Shown: positions 1-6,953 of the stretch, piece by piece
Layout: each line of letters opens with the position of its first letter
How positions within the stretch are numbered: position 1 is the first letter of the stretch
From: F1-20-MAGs119 sp964556145
Lineage (GTDB): Bacteria > Actinomycetota > Acidimicrobiia > Acidimicrobiales > Ilumatobacteraceae
Direction of reading: 5' to 3'
DNA length: 13,773 nt
Assembly: GCA_964556145.1 (NCBI GenBank)
Contig: CAZKVD010000044.1
Coordinates: 1-13,773, forward strand
Notes under the pieces: generated by a model
What the model saw: only the letters and a program-made list of their open reading frames with translations
What the model was told of the DNA's origin: nothing
Database searches by the model: none
Position numbers and translations under genes: made by a program

Positions 1-167
1 GCCGGGGCAACCGTCGTTGCACCGGCCACGGTGGTGGTGGGCAGTGCAGCGTTCTTCACGCGTGCCGTGGTGGTTGCAGTTTCACCCTCGGATGAACCTG
101 AACCACCACATGCGGCGAGCAGGGCCGCGGCAAGCGCGACTGCAAGTACGGACTGTCGGTGTTTCAT
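1..167 (-). CDS. Putative lipoprotein, N-terminal part only (runs off the window)
   Basis: Fifty-five codons are visible before the window edge. The protein starts MKHRQSVLAV, then has a hydrophobic stretch ending in the lipobox L-A-A-C, which puts the lipidated cysteine at residue 20. A Gly/Ser/Thr-rich linker follows (GGSGSSEGET, then many T, V and A), typical of actinobacterial lipoproteins tethered to the membrane. An in-frame ATG at 173 overlaps the stop of the upstream gene as ATGA. I prefer the ATG at 167 because GAAGG lies six bases before it. The gene is translationally coupled to the lipoprotein gene at 170-649 and may be its tandem relative, but only signal and linker are visible, so no function can be given. 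Lipid attachment would need Lgt, which is encoded at 5283-6128. Confidence 0.75.
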   Translation of the reverse strand, partial: MKHRQSVLAVALAAALLAACGGSGSSEGETATTTARVKNAALPTTTVAGATTVAP

Positions 168-169
168 GG

Positions 170-649
170 TCATCCTTCGCAATTCTTCGCGACGAAGTCG
201 TCGATCTTCTGGGAGGCGGATTCGATTTCGGCCGTCGCAAATTGCGTGACGACCTCGTTGAAGTTGTCGAGAGTCGGATCGCTCTCGAGCGAGTCGGCCA
301 TCGCAGTTGCAGCCTCGGCAACAGCAGCGACGTCGGCAGAGATTTCAGCAGGGGTTGTTTCGGCGAGTGCATTCAGTGCGTCGGCGCGCGTCTTCATCTG
401 CGCAGCGACTTCTTCGATCTGTGCATCGTCTTCGAGGTTCGTTGCGTTGATGCCTTCATCGCTCGCGGCCTTGCAGAACGCCTCGAGCACCGCTGCTTCG
501 TCGACGACGGATGTGTCGGTTGCAACGGCCGTTGTGTCGGCGGTTGTGTCACCGCTCGAGTCACCGTCGGATCCTCCGCAAGCACCGAGGACAAGTGTCC
601 CTACGAGAGCAATGGAGACAGCAGTCCCCCTCAATCGATAACTCAACAT
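170..649 (-). CDS. Small exported lipoprotein of unknown function, 159 aa
   Basis: The signal peptide (MLSYRLRGTA, then a hydrophobic core) ends in the lipobox L-G-A-C with the lipidated cysteine at residue 24. An Asp/Ser/Thr-rich linker runs to about residue 50. The rest is Ala/Glu-rich and looks helical, as in a small helical bundle. Apart from the lipobox there are exactly two cysteines, C59 (A-F-C-K) near the start of the helical part and C157 (K-N-C-E-G) three residues from the end. They could form a disulfide clamping the domain, which is inference. The ATG at 649 is chosen over an in-frame upstream start at 679 because GGAAGGGG lies six bases before it and the signal peptide begins there. 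The gene stands alone after a 98-bp gap with its own possible promoter, and its TGA overlaps the next gene. I do not recognise the family. Confidence 0.85.
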   Translation of the reverse strand: MLSYRLRGTAVSIALVGTLVLGACGGSDGDSSGDTTADTTAVATDTSVVDEAAVLEAFCKAASDEGINATNLEDDAQIEEVAAQMKTRADALNALAETTPAEISADVAAVAEAATAMADSLESDPTLDNFNEVVTQFATAEIESASQKIDDFVAKNCEG

Positions 650-677
650 CTGTCGCCCCTTCCGCTGCACCCGGGTC

Positions 678-706
678 AAAGTACTGGAGGAACTTACTAT
701 TGACCA
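678..706 (-). promoter_or_regulatory. Possible sigma-70-type promoter for the lipoprotein pair
   Basis: On the minus strand TGGTCA (701-706) and TACTTT (678-683) are separated by 17 bases and would start transcription about 20-25 bases before the ribosome binding site of the gene at 170-649. The match to consensus is partial (4 of 6 and 3 of 6). It lies in the only sizeable gap of the leftward train, where a separate promoter would be expected. Confidence 0.35.
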
Positions 707-747
707 GTCAGGTGCCAGAAGTTTCTTGGGCCGGCGGAAGCCCGGGA

Positions 748-1287
748 TCAGCCGACATTCAAGGCGGCCAGACGAGCTTCAACCTCGGATCCGGACGGGG
801 CACCAATCACAACTTCACGATCCCCCGTGGCGTCCTGAAACACCCACGCGGGCTGCCCGGGAACCCCGAAAGAGGCGAAAATCGAGCCGTCGGTGTCGTG
901 AACATTGGTGAAGGTCAGGCTGTGACGGGCAACGAAGTCATCGATGTCCCCGGGCGATCCGTTCCAGCCGACCCCAATGACCTGCACCTTGCCGGCCCAT
1001 TTCTTGCTGACCGCCTCGACCGAGGGGGCTTCACTGTTGCACGTGCCTCAATAAGGCGCCCAGAACCAAAAGGCAACGGGCGCGCCGTTGTACCGCGACC
1101 CGAAGTCGGCTTCGGCCGGGGCGGTCGCATTGGTCGTGGGTTGCGACGCAGGATCAGTTGTCGATGCCACATCGGTGGCCGGCGCCGTTGCCGCCGCTGC
1201 GGCGTCCTCTTCGGTCGGCGCGGCGTCCTCGGCGCAGCCCGCCATCGCGAGACACACAACAAGCGCGACTGCCGACAGACGCCTCAC
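748..1287 (-). CDS. Candidate selenoprotein: DsbE/MPT53/TlpA-like thioredoxin-fold lipoprotein with UGTC active site, 179 aa
   Basis: Read with one in-frame UGA (1048-1050) as selenocysteine, this is a single exported redox protein. The signal peptide ends in M-A-G-C (lipid cysteine 18), followed by an Ala/Thr-rich linker to about residue 60 and a thioredoxin fold from about 63 to 176. The active site is FWAPY-U80-G-T-C83-NSEAPS, aligned with the WAPWCPFCNAEAPS of mycobacterial MPT53 (Rv2878c, from memory). Further family marks follow the UGA: VIGVGWNG, LTFTNVHDTDG and the cis-proline loop GVPGQPA (P146). So the frame stays under protein-level constraint on both sides, and the UGA replaces precisely the nucleophilic cysteine. 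The tryptophan usually before that cysteine is tyrosine. The GTG start overlaps the gatB stop as GTGA, with AGGAG 11 bases upstream; the gene ends at a normal TGA. Alternatives are a recent nonsense mutation or a read error (TGC to TGA). The likely role is thiol-disulfide exchange outside the membrane. Confidence 0.8.
1010..1029 (-). promoter_or_regulatory. Candidate bacterial SECIS element
   Basis: In the minus-strand transcript the stem CCUC/GAGG (1022-1025 with 1014-1017) closes a four-base loop GGUC (1018-1021). Beyond a C-C mismatch three more pairs, including one G-U, lengthen the stem to 1029/1010. The loop begins 26 bases after the UGA and its first two bases are both G. The published bacterial SECIS model asks for a loop of 3-14 nt, a stem of 4-16 bp, a G in the first two loop positions and 16-37 nt from UGA to loop, so all conditions are met. 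Short GC-rich hairpins are common in such DNA, so this supports but does not prove recoding. Confidence 0.5.
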
Positions 1288-2738
1288 GATCCGCGGCGCT
1301 CCTGAAGAAGTGCAGTGACGACCTTGCCGTCGGCCTTGCCCTTGCTTGCCTTCATGATCGCACCAACAAGCGCGCCGGCTGCCTTTTCCTCACCTGCGCA
1401 GTACTTCGTCCACGCATCGGGTTGCGCAGCGATTGCGTCGTCGACGAACTGCGCGATGGCCGAGGTGTCGAGTGCTTCGAAGCCCTTTGATGCGGCGATC
1501 TTCTCGGGGTCTCCCCCGCCGGCTGCAAGCATGTCGACGAGAACAGTCTTGGCCTGTGTTGCAGTGATCTTGTTTGCAAGCTCCATCTGAGTGAGAGCTG
1601 CAAGGTCGGCTGCGGGCAAACGCGGCGCTTCGCCTTCGTCGGCAAATGCCTGCTGCACCCACACGAGTGCACGCGCGGCATCGCCGCCGGCTTCGGCAAC
1701 CGCACGCACGTAGTTGTCTTGCCCTCGCTCGACAACCACCGAGACTGCTTCACCCTCGACATCTGCACCGGTGAGTGCAGACAATTGCACTCGTCGTGCC
1801 GCCGGCAGAACCGGGAGAGCTGCACGGACCCGTTCGACCCATGCAGCATCGGGAGCAAGCGGCACGAGATCGGGTTCGAGGAAGTAGCGGTAGTCGTCGG
1901 CGTCTTCCTTTGCGCGAAGAGTGTGCGTACGCCCCTCGGCGTCGTCCCAGTGTCGCGTCTCTTGACGAATCGTGCCGCCCGTTTCGAGCAGATCGATTTG
2001 ACGTCGTGCCTCGTATTCGATTGCACGCCCGAGGGCGCGCACCGAGTTCACGTTCTTGATCTCGCAACGCGTACCGAGCGGGTCGCCGTAGTGACGCACC
2101 GACACGTTTGCGTCGCAGCGCATCGATCCCTCTTCCATTTTTGCGTCGCTGGCACCAACCGCGACGAGGATCGCACGCAGTTCGTTCACGTACTGGCGGG
2201 CCTGCTCGGCCGTACGGATGTCGGGCCGTGAGACGATTTCGACCAGTGGCACACCTGCGCGGTTGAAGTCGATGAGCGAGTACTCGCTGCCGTGGATGCG
2301 CCCGGTGGCGCCACCGAAGTGGGTCGACTTGCCCGTGTCTTCTTCGAGGTGCGCACGTTCGACATCGATGCGCACGTCACCCGGGAGCATGAGATACCCA
2401 TCGACGTTCAGTGGCTGGTCGTACTGACTGATTTGATACGCCTTCGGCAAGTCGGGGTAGAAGTAATTCTTGCGGTGGAACGTGCATGCCTGGACCCGGC
2501 AATTCAGCGCAAGGCCGATTCGCATCGCCAACTCAACCGCGTGTTCGTTCAATACCGGAAGAGCACCCGGCAGACCCAGCGTGACGGGATCGATGTTCGT
2601 GTTGGGTTCATCGCCGAATCGGTTCGGGGATGCACTGAACAACTTCGTCTTGGTGGCGAGCTCGACGTGGACCTCGAGGCCAACGACGAGTTCCCAGCCC
2701 TCGGGCAGACCGTTGTCGAACCTTGTCTCGTTGCTCAT
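1284..2738 (-). CDS. gatB: Aspartyl/glutamyl-tRNA(Asn/Gln) amidotransferase subunit B
   Basis: GatB is the tRNA-binding and kinase subunit of GatCAB, which converts misacylated Glu-tRNA(Gln) or Asp-tRNA(Asn) to the amide form. At 484 aa it has normal length. The N-terminal signature VVGLEVHVEL is followed by TKTKLFSAS, LPGALPVLN, the metal/ATP-site region HRKNYFYPDLPKAYQISQYD and EEDTGKSTHFGG. Further on are DFNRAGVPLVEIVS and MRCDANVSV. The C-terminal YqeY-like tail (from about residue 330) ends in TALLQERRGS. The ATG overlaps the gatA stop as ATGA, and its own TGA overlaps the start of the downstream thioredoxin-like gene as GTGA, so translation of all three is probably coupled. No strong Shine-Dalgarno sequence precedes the ATG, consistent with coupling. 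Confidence 0.98.
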   Translation of the reverse strand: MSNETRFDNGLPEGWELVVGLEVHVELATKTKLFSASPNRFGDEPNTNIDPVTLGLPGALPVLNEHAVELAMRIGLALNCRVQACTFHRKNYFYPDLPKAYQISQYDQPLNVDGYLMLPGDVRIDVERAHLEEDTGKSTHFGGATGRIHGSEYSLIDFNRAGVPLVEIVSRPDIRTAEQARQYVNELRAILVAVGASDAKMEEGSMRCDANVSVRHYGDPLGTRCEIKNVNSVRALGRAIEYEARRQIDLLETGGTIRQETRHWDDAEGRTHTLRAKEDADDYRYFLEPDLVPLAPDAAWVERVRAALPVLPAARRVQLSALTGADVEGEAVSVVVERGQDNYVRAVAEAGGDAARALVWVQQAFADEGEAPRLPAADLAALTQMELANKITATQAKTVLVDMLAAGGGDPEKIAASKGFEALDTSAIAQFVDDAIAAQPDAWTKYCAGEEKAAGALVGAIMKASKGKADGKVVTALLQERRGS

Positions 2739-4174
2739 GACGCACGCTCGAGTTCTGCAGCCACGCGAAACATGACGGGTTCACCGAGTGTTGGTGCAAG
2801 AACCTGCACGCCGACCGGCATACCGTCTTGACCTGTGCCGAATGGAACGCTCATCGCGGGGTGCCCGGCAAGGTTGGTGGGGATCGTGAAGATGTCGCAG
2901 AGGTACATGGCGAGCGGGTTGTCGGTTTTCGACCCGAAACGGAACGCAACGCTGGGCGAAGTGGGTGTGAGCACCACGTCGGCCTGCGCATAGGCACGGG
3001 CAAAGTCGTCGGCGATGAGGCGTCGCACCTTCAGTGCCTTGCCGTAATAGGCGTCGTAGTACCCGGCCGACAACGCGTACGTACCCAACATGATGCGGCG
3101 CTTGACTTCGTCGCCAAAGCCGGCCTCGCGGGTATCGGCATACATCGTGTTGATGTCACCGGCCGCGACTCGCTTGCCGTAGCGAACGCCGTCGTAGCGA
3201 GCGAGGTTGCTGCTGGCTTCGGCGGGAGCGATGAGGTAATACGCCGTGAGCGCGAACGACAACGACGGCAACGTGACGTCGACGATGGTTGCACCCGCAC
3301 GGGAAAGTGCATCGAACGCTTCGTCGAGACGAGCCAGAACGTCGGGATCGGCGCCTTCGGGCAGATCGGCGACGCGGCCGATGCGAAGCCCCTTCACGCC
3401 CCGGCCGAGAACGTCGACCAACTGGGGAGCAGGCTGCGGGATGCTGGTCGAGTCCATCGGATCGTGACCGGCGACCACCTCGGTGAGAATCGCAGCGTCT
3501 TCGACGGTGTGTGTGAAAGGACCGATCTGGTCGAGGCTGCTTGCGAATGCAACGAGGCCGTATCGACTGACAACGCCGTACGTGGGCTTCACTCCGACGA
3601 GCCCGCACAGGGCTGCGGGTTGACGAATGCTTCCGCCCGTATCGCTACCGAGGCTGCCCGCGGCGAAACCGGCAGCAACTGCTGCGGCACTACCTCCGCT
3701 GCTGCCGCCGGGAACGCGCGACGTGTCGAGGGGGTTTCGCGTCGGACCGAACGCCGAGTTCTCGGTGCTCGAACCCATCGCAAATTCGTCGAGGTTGGTC
3801 TTTCCGACGAACACGGCGCCTTCGGCGGCAAGCTTCTGAACGGCCGTTGCGTCGTAGGGCGGCTTCCAGCCCTCGAGGATGCGCGACGAACAGGTGGTAT
3901 CGATGCCACGCGTGCACATGTTGTCCTTGAGCGCGATCGGTACACCCGCGAGTCGACCGGGGTTGTCGCCTCGCTTCACGCGGTCGTCAATTGCATCCGC
4001 TACCGATGCAGCGTGCTCGCGCATGACGAGGTTGAACGCGTGAACTTCGCCCTCGCGCGAGTCGATGCGAGCGAGGTGTGCATCGAGAACGCTGCGCGCA
4101 CTGCTACGGCCCGCGGCGACATCGGCGGCGATCGCCGCAACCGTTGGAAAGCCGTTCACCGAAATCTCAGCCAT
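2735..4174 (-). CDS. gatA: Aspartyl/glutamyl-tRNA(Asn/Gln) amidotransferase subunit A
   Basis: GatA is the amidase subunit that releases ammonia from glutamine for GatB. The amidase Ser-cisSer-Lys triad is K83 (ALKDN), S158 (in PGGSSGGS) and S182 (in GSDTGGS). The spacings of 75 and 24 residues equal those of the well-studied Staphylococcus aureus enzyme. The product is 479 aa, as usual. An upstream in-frame start at 4246 would add 24 residues, but the ATG at 4174 has GGGAGG five bases before it and begins with the typical MAEISVNGFP, so I chose it. The gene overlaps the end of gatC by 8 bp and the start of gatB by 4 bp. Confidence 0.98.
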   Translation of the reverse strand: MAEISVNGFPTVAAIAADVAAGRSSARSVLDAHLARIDSREGEVHAFNLVMREHAASVADAIDDRVKRGDNPGRLAGVPIALKDNMCTRGIDTTCSSRILEGWKPPYDATAVQKLAAEGAVFVGKTNLDEFAMGSSTENSAFGPTRNPLDTSRVPGGSSGGSAAAVAAGFAAGSLGSDTGGSIRQPAALCGLVGVKPTYGVVSRYGLVAFASSLDQIGPFTHTVEDAAILTEVVAGHDPMDSTSIPQPAPQLVDVLGRGVKGLRIGRVADLPEGADPDVLARLDEAFDALSRAGATIVDVTLPSLSFALTAYYLIAPAEASSNLARYDGVRYGKRVAAGDINTMYADTREAGFGDEVKRRIMLGTYALSAGYYDAYYGKALKVRRLIADDFARAYAQADVVLTPTSPSVAFRFGSKTDNPLAMYLCDIFTIPTNLAGHPAMSVPFGTGQDGMPVGVQVLAPTLGEPVMFRVAAELERAS

Positions 4175-4469
4175 CGAGACCTCCCGAGGGAGGGACACGG
4201 AAGCGCCCGTCTTCGGCAGCAGGTGCAACCGCGAGAACCTCGTCACGGTCGAGACATGGACGCTCGACGTCGGGACGCAACACGTTGACCAGCGGGTACG
4301 GCTGGGTCATCGGCTCGACATCGGCGAGATCGAGGCTGTCGATGTCGGCGAAGTGGTCGAGCATGCCGTCGAGCTGGCGCGTGTAGCGCTCGACTTCTTC
4401 GGGGGAAACGTTGAGACGCGCGAGACGCGCGACTTTCGCCACGTCGGCGGCGGAGAGACGCTGTGACAC
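4167..4469 (-). CDS. gatC: Aspartyl/glutamyl-tRNA(Asn/Gln) amidotransferase subunit C
   Basis: GatC is the small strap subunit that wraps GatA and GatB. At 100 aa, it shows the family pattern: N-terminal helix L-S-A-A-D-V-A-K-V-A-R-L-A-R-L, then SPEEVERY, LDGMLDHFADIDSLDL and the C-terminal LRPDVERPCL...FRVPP. The start is GTG at 4469; the frame is open further upstream, but that part overlaps the crotonase gene in another frame and is not GatC-like. There is no clear Shine-Dalgarno sequence. Instead TAGCAT (4478-4483) lies 8 bases before the GTG, the layout seen before other starts here that could be leaderless. The crotonase stop is 11 bases upstream. Confidence 0.95.
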   Translation of the reverse strand: MSQRLSAADVAKVARLARLNVSPEEVERYTRQLDGMLDHFADIDSLDLADVEPMTQPYPLVNVLRPDVERPCLDRDEVLAVAPAAEDGRFRVPPSGGLDG

Positions 4470-4480
4470 AGCGTTGGATG

Positions 4481-5296
4481 CTAACGAGTCACGGGCGAGA
4501 AATTCGGGGGGCGCTTTTCGAGGAAGCTGGCCACACCCTCCTTGAAATCCGACCGACGCAGCGACTCCTTCATCAAGGTCAGTGCCTTTTGCTCGGCGTC
4601 GGCCAGGGTGACGCCGTAGTCGGCGTACACCTGCTGCTTCATGACCGCCATCGAAGTCGGTGAGACGTTGGCCGCTAGGTCGGCCGCGTAGGAAATTGCA
4701 TGGTCGAGAAGTTGGTCGGCGGGCAAGACCGCATTCACCATTCCCATGGCGTGCGCCTCTTCGGCGAGAACCACCCGAGCCGACAACAAAAGGTCCAACG
4801 CATTCGCGGTTCCGACGAGTCGCGGCAACAACCAGCTCATGCCGTATTCGGCGATGAGGCCGCGGCGTCCGAACGCTGTGGTGAACTTCGCACCGGCAGC
4901 AGCGAAACGAACGTCGCAGGCCAGAGCCTGAACCATTCCGATGCCGGCGCACGCGCCGTTGACCGCCGCAATGACGGGTTTCGGAACGGTGGTGGTGAAC
5001 GACTGCAGATGCGAGCCCGAGGCGGCTTCCGCACTCGGCGCGCCGTCTGCCGAACCACCGATCGACTGGAGTGCGTCCATGTCGGCACCCGCGCAAAATC
5101 CCCTGCCGGCGCCGGTGACCACGATCGCGCGAACGTCGTCATTCGTGGCGCACTCTTCGAGCAGCCCGAAGTAACGCGAGGACAAGTCGGCGTTCCACGC
5201 GTTCATCCGATCGGGACGATTCAACGTGAGAAGTGCAACCCCGGGAGCGGGAGCGGAGATGAGGACGACGTCTGCGCCGGAACTATTGGTGCTCAT
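4481..5296 (-). CDS. Enoyl-CoA hydratase/isomerase (crotonase) family protein, 271 aa
   Basis: Crotonase-fold enzymes act on acyl-CoA thioesters, holding the thioester carbonyl in an oxyanion hole. Both oxyanion segments are visible: GRGFCAGADM (about 65-73) and NGACAGIGM (about 113-121). LTLNRPDRMNAWN near residue 23 and the C-terminal FLEKRPPNF are also typical. At the position of the first catalytic glutamate of hydratases the sequence reads FGRRG (142-146). An acidic residue, E150, is kept in AEYG. This suggests an isomerase or another crotonase reaction rather than a standard hydratase, an inference from motif position only. The ATG at 5296 (MSTNSSGADV) is preferred over 5344. No Shine-Dalgarno sequence is near, but TAGCGT (5305-5310) lies 8 bases before it. 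The gene overlaps the lgt end by 14 bp. The substrate is unknown. Confidence 0.9.
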   Translation of the reverse strand: MSTNSSGADVVLISAPAPGVALLTLNRPDRMNAWNADLSSRYFGLLEECATNDDVRAIVVTGAGRGFCAGADMDALQSIGGSADGAPSAEAASGSHLQSFTTTVPKPVIAAVNGACAGIGMVQALACDVRFAAAGAKFTTAFGRRGLIAEYGMSWLLPRLVGTANALDLLLSARVVLAEEAHAMGMVNAVLPADQLLDHAISYAADLAANVSPTSMAVMKQQVYADYGVTLADAEQKALTLMKESLRRSDFKEGVASFLEKRPPNFSPVTR

Positions 5297-6128
5297 GGGC
5301 GGACACGCTAGACCCACTCCGTCGATCGGCCCGAACCTGGGCAACGAAGATCACCACCGACACGGCGAAGACCACGATCGACACCCATTGGTTGAGGCGC
5401 AGGCCGCCCGCCTCGTGGGCACGGTCGATGCGCAATCCCTCGACGAAGAATCGCATCGCGGTGTAGCCGGCCGCGTACAACCAGAAAACACGCCCGGGTT
5501 TCAATGATCCGCGGCGGTTCACCAACAGGAGAACCACACACAACAGCGCACACCAAATTGACTCGTAGAGAAATGTCGGATGAAAGGTTGTCCCCGGGGC
5601 GAAACCCGCGGCGACCGTCTTCGATTCACCGACCCGCAACGCCCACGGAAGGTCGGTCGGCTTGCCGAAGAGTTCCTGGTTGAACCAGTTGCCCCAGCGT
5701 CCGACTGCCTGAGCCGCCGCGATGGCGGGTGCGGCAACGGTGACCACGACCGCAACGTTCAAACCCCGACGATGCGCCGCCCACATGCCGACCGGTACGC
5801 CGAGTGCGATGCCACCCCAGATGCCTAGTCCCCCCTGCCACACCTTGACGATGTCGCCGAGGTTGTCGGCGAAACGATCCCAGTCGGTGACGACGTGGTA
5901 GATGCGCGCACCGACGACCCCGGCCGGCACGGCCCACATCGCAACCGCGCTGAAGTCGTCGACTGTTCCGGCGTTGCGGCGCTCGAGACCACGGCCGGCG
6001 ATGCGCACCGCAAGGATCACACCGAGGGCGATCATCAGTCCGTACGCGTTCAGCTTGAGGGGGCCGAGTTCGATCGCGTTCGACGACGGACTCGGAATGC
6101 TGGCGAGAAAGCCCAGCCTCGAGGGCAA
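5283..6128 (-). CDS. lgt: Prolipoprotein diacylglyceryl transferase
   Basis: Lgt transfers diacylglycerol from phosphatidylglycerol to the lipobox cysteine of prolipoproteins in the cytoplasmic membrane, the first step of lipoprotein maturation. The Lgt signature is present as GRWGNWFNQELFG, with W at a position that is usually F. Also visible are GGLGIWGG, HPTFLYES and the C-terminal arginine-rich segment AMRFFVEGLRID. Several membrane helices span the 281-aa protein, the usual size. The start is TTG at 6128, with GGGAG seven bases upstream and no better ATG or GTG near. The stop of the hydrolase gene is two bases upstream, so the pair is co-transcribed. The three lipoproteins at 1-1287 are likely clients. 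Confidence 0.96.
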   Translation of the reverse strand: MPSRLGFLASIPSPSSNAIELGPLKLNAYGLMIALGVILAVRIAGRGLERRNAGTVDDFSAVAMWAVPAGVVGARIYHVVTDWDRFADNLGDIVKVWQGGLGIWGGIALGVPVGMWAAHRRGLNVAVVVTVAAPAIAAAQAVGRWGNWFNQELFGKPTDLPWALRVGESKTVAAGFAPGTTFHPTFLYESIWCALLCVVLLLVNRRGSLKPGRVFWLYAAGYTAMRFFVEGLRIDRAHEAGGLRLNQWVSIVVFAVSVVIFVAQVRADRRSGSSVSAHEHQ

Positions 6129-6130
6129 CG

Positions 6131-6895
6131 TCAGACTCCCGTCACGCGGCGGGCAAAGGCGACCGAACCCGAGAAGATCGTCGACTTGTCGAAGTCTTGG
6201 GTGGCGACGTGGAAACTGCGCTCGAGCTTCACGTGCTCGACCGTGCCGCCGTAGGTCGACGCCAAAGCGTCACTTTGGGCCGGGTCGACGACGTGGTCGT
6301 TGACCGACGTATATAGAAGGAGTGGAACGCGCACCGCGGGGTAGCGAACCGACAACGGAGTGAGACCCTCGTGCATGAACGACAACAGGGGCCGCACCGG
6401 CGTTCCGGGATAGGCATTTTCGACGACATCGGGGTCGGCAATGTCGCTACCGATGCCCGGAATCACTTCGGTGCCACCGTCGAGGATTCCCTGGATGGCA
6501 TCGAGCATCTCTTTGGCGAGGGGCAACGTCGCCGGGTTGACGCACACGATGCCACGGGTCTCGGGATGCCGGTCGGCGAGCCACAACGTCAGCGACCCAC
6601 CCATCGAAAGTCCCATGACGACGACATTTGCGGTTCGTGAAGCGAGACGCGCATACGCAGCATCGGCATCGCGACACCAGTCGCTCCACGTGGTGGGCAA
6701 CATGTCATCGACAGACGTGCCGTGACCCGCGAGTCGCGGCATCTCGACGTGGAAGCCGGCCTCTGCACAAGCATCGGCCAAGCCGCGCATTGACCCGGGG
6801 TTGCCGGTGAAACCGTGCACCACGACGACACCCGCATCGAGTGTTCCCGCATGCGACCACGCTTCGGCGCCTTCCATGACCTGCGATCCGCTCAT
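6131..6895 (-). CDS. Alpha/beta-hydrolase, Est30-like carboxylesterase, 254 aa
   Basis: The fold and triad of a serine esterase are clear. The oxyanion segment VVVHGFTGNPGS is near residue 23, the nucleophile elbow is G-L-S-M-G-G with S97, the acid is D200 in SVNDHVVD, and the histidine is H229 in RSFHVAT. The pattern HGFTGN plus PRLAGHGT resembles the monoacylglycerol lipase/Est30 carboxylesterase group, which cleaves short-chain or monoacyl esters. It has no signal peptide, so it is probably cytoplasmic. The frame is open to 7063, but that would cover the divergent promoter and gene. ATG 6895 is chosen because TACACT sits exactly seven bases before it, fitting a leaderless transcript. It is the first gene of the leftward train. 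Confidence 0.85.
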   Translation of the reverse strand: MSGSQVMEGAEAWSHAGTLDAGVVVVHGFTGNPGSMRGLADACAEAGFHVEMPRLAGHGTSVDDMLPTTWSDWCRDADAAYARLASRTANVVVMGLSMGGSLTLWLADRHPETRGIVCVNPATLPLAKEMLDAIQGILDGGTEVIPGIGSDIADPDVVENAYPGTPVRPLLSFMHEGLTPLSVRYPAVRVPLLLYTSVNDHVVDPAQSDALASTYGGTVEHVKLERSFHVATQDFDKSTIFSGSVAFARRVTGV

Positions 6896-6902
6896 CTGCG
6901 TC

Positions 6903-6908
6903 AGTGTA
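6903..6908 (-). promoter_or_regulatory. Probable -10 element of a leaderless promoter for the hydrolase-lgt train
   Basis: On the minus strand TACACT fits the TANNNT form of the actinobacterial -10 box and lies seven bases before the ATG at 6895. Transcription would therefore begin at or next to the start codon. No convincing -35 box is seen. Confidence 0.5.
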
Positions 6909-6942
6909 GACACAGGCTCGTCGTACGTCGGATGCCTGTCTA
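6907..6942. repeat. Inverted repeat between the divergent promoters, possible operator
   Basis: TAGAC (6907-6911) plus AGGC (6914-6917) is mirrored by GCCT plus GTCTA (6934-6942), giving nine pairs with a two-base bulge and a 16-base centre that itself holds the palindrome CGTACG. It touches or overlaps both -10 boxes, so a bound protein could control both gene trains. This is sequence symmetry only; no regulator is known. Confidence 0.35.
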
Positions 6943-6946
6943 GCCT
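6941..6946 (+). promoter_or_regulatory. Probable -10 element of a leaderless promoter for the M48 protease gene
   Basis: TAGCCT lies exactly seven bases before the ATG at 6954. The same hexamer at the same distance precedes hemE. The spacing puts the transcript start at or near the ATG. Confidence 0.5.
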
Positions 6947-6953
6947 CGGAAGA

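Noticed and set aside
728..743. GGGC/GCCC hairpin just after the candidate selenoprotein gene as a terminator.
   Set aside because: The stem has only four pairs with an eight-base loop and no following U-run. It is too weak to call.
1048..1050. UGA reassigned to an ordinary amino acid (Trp or Gly) throughout the genome.
   Set aside because: gatA, gatB, lgt-neighbour, hemE, hemH, hemY, sortase and both lipoprotein regions end at TGA at the expected family length, so TGA is a normal stop here.
748..1287. Two separate small genes (748-987 and 1048-1287) instead of one.
   Set aside because: The halves share one frame, the 20 codons between them are open, and together they form one thioredoxin fold with the stop exactly at the active-site cysteine. 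The downstream half would start in the middle of a beta strand.
2828..4288. Long open frame on the plus strand opposite gatA and gatC.
   Set aside because: It is the antisense of confidently identified genes in high-GC DNA. Its translation is Arg/Val/Gly-rich without recognisable motifs.
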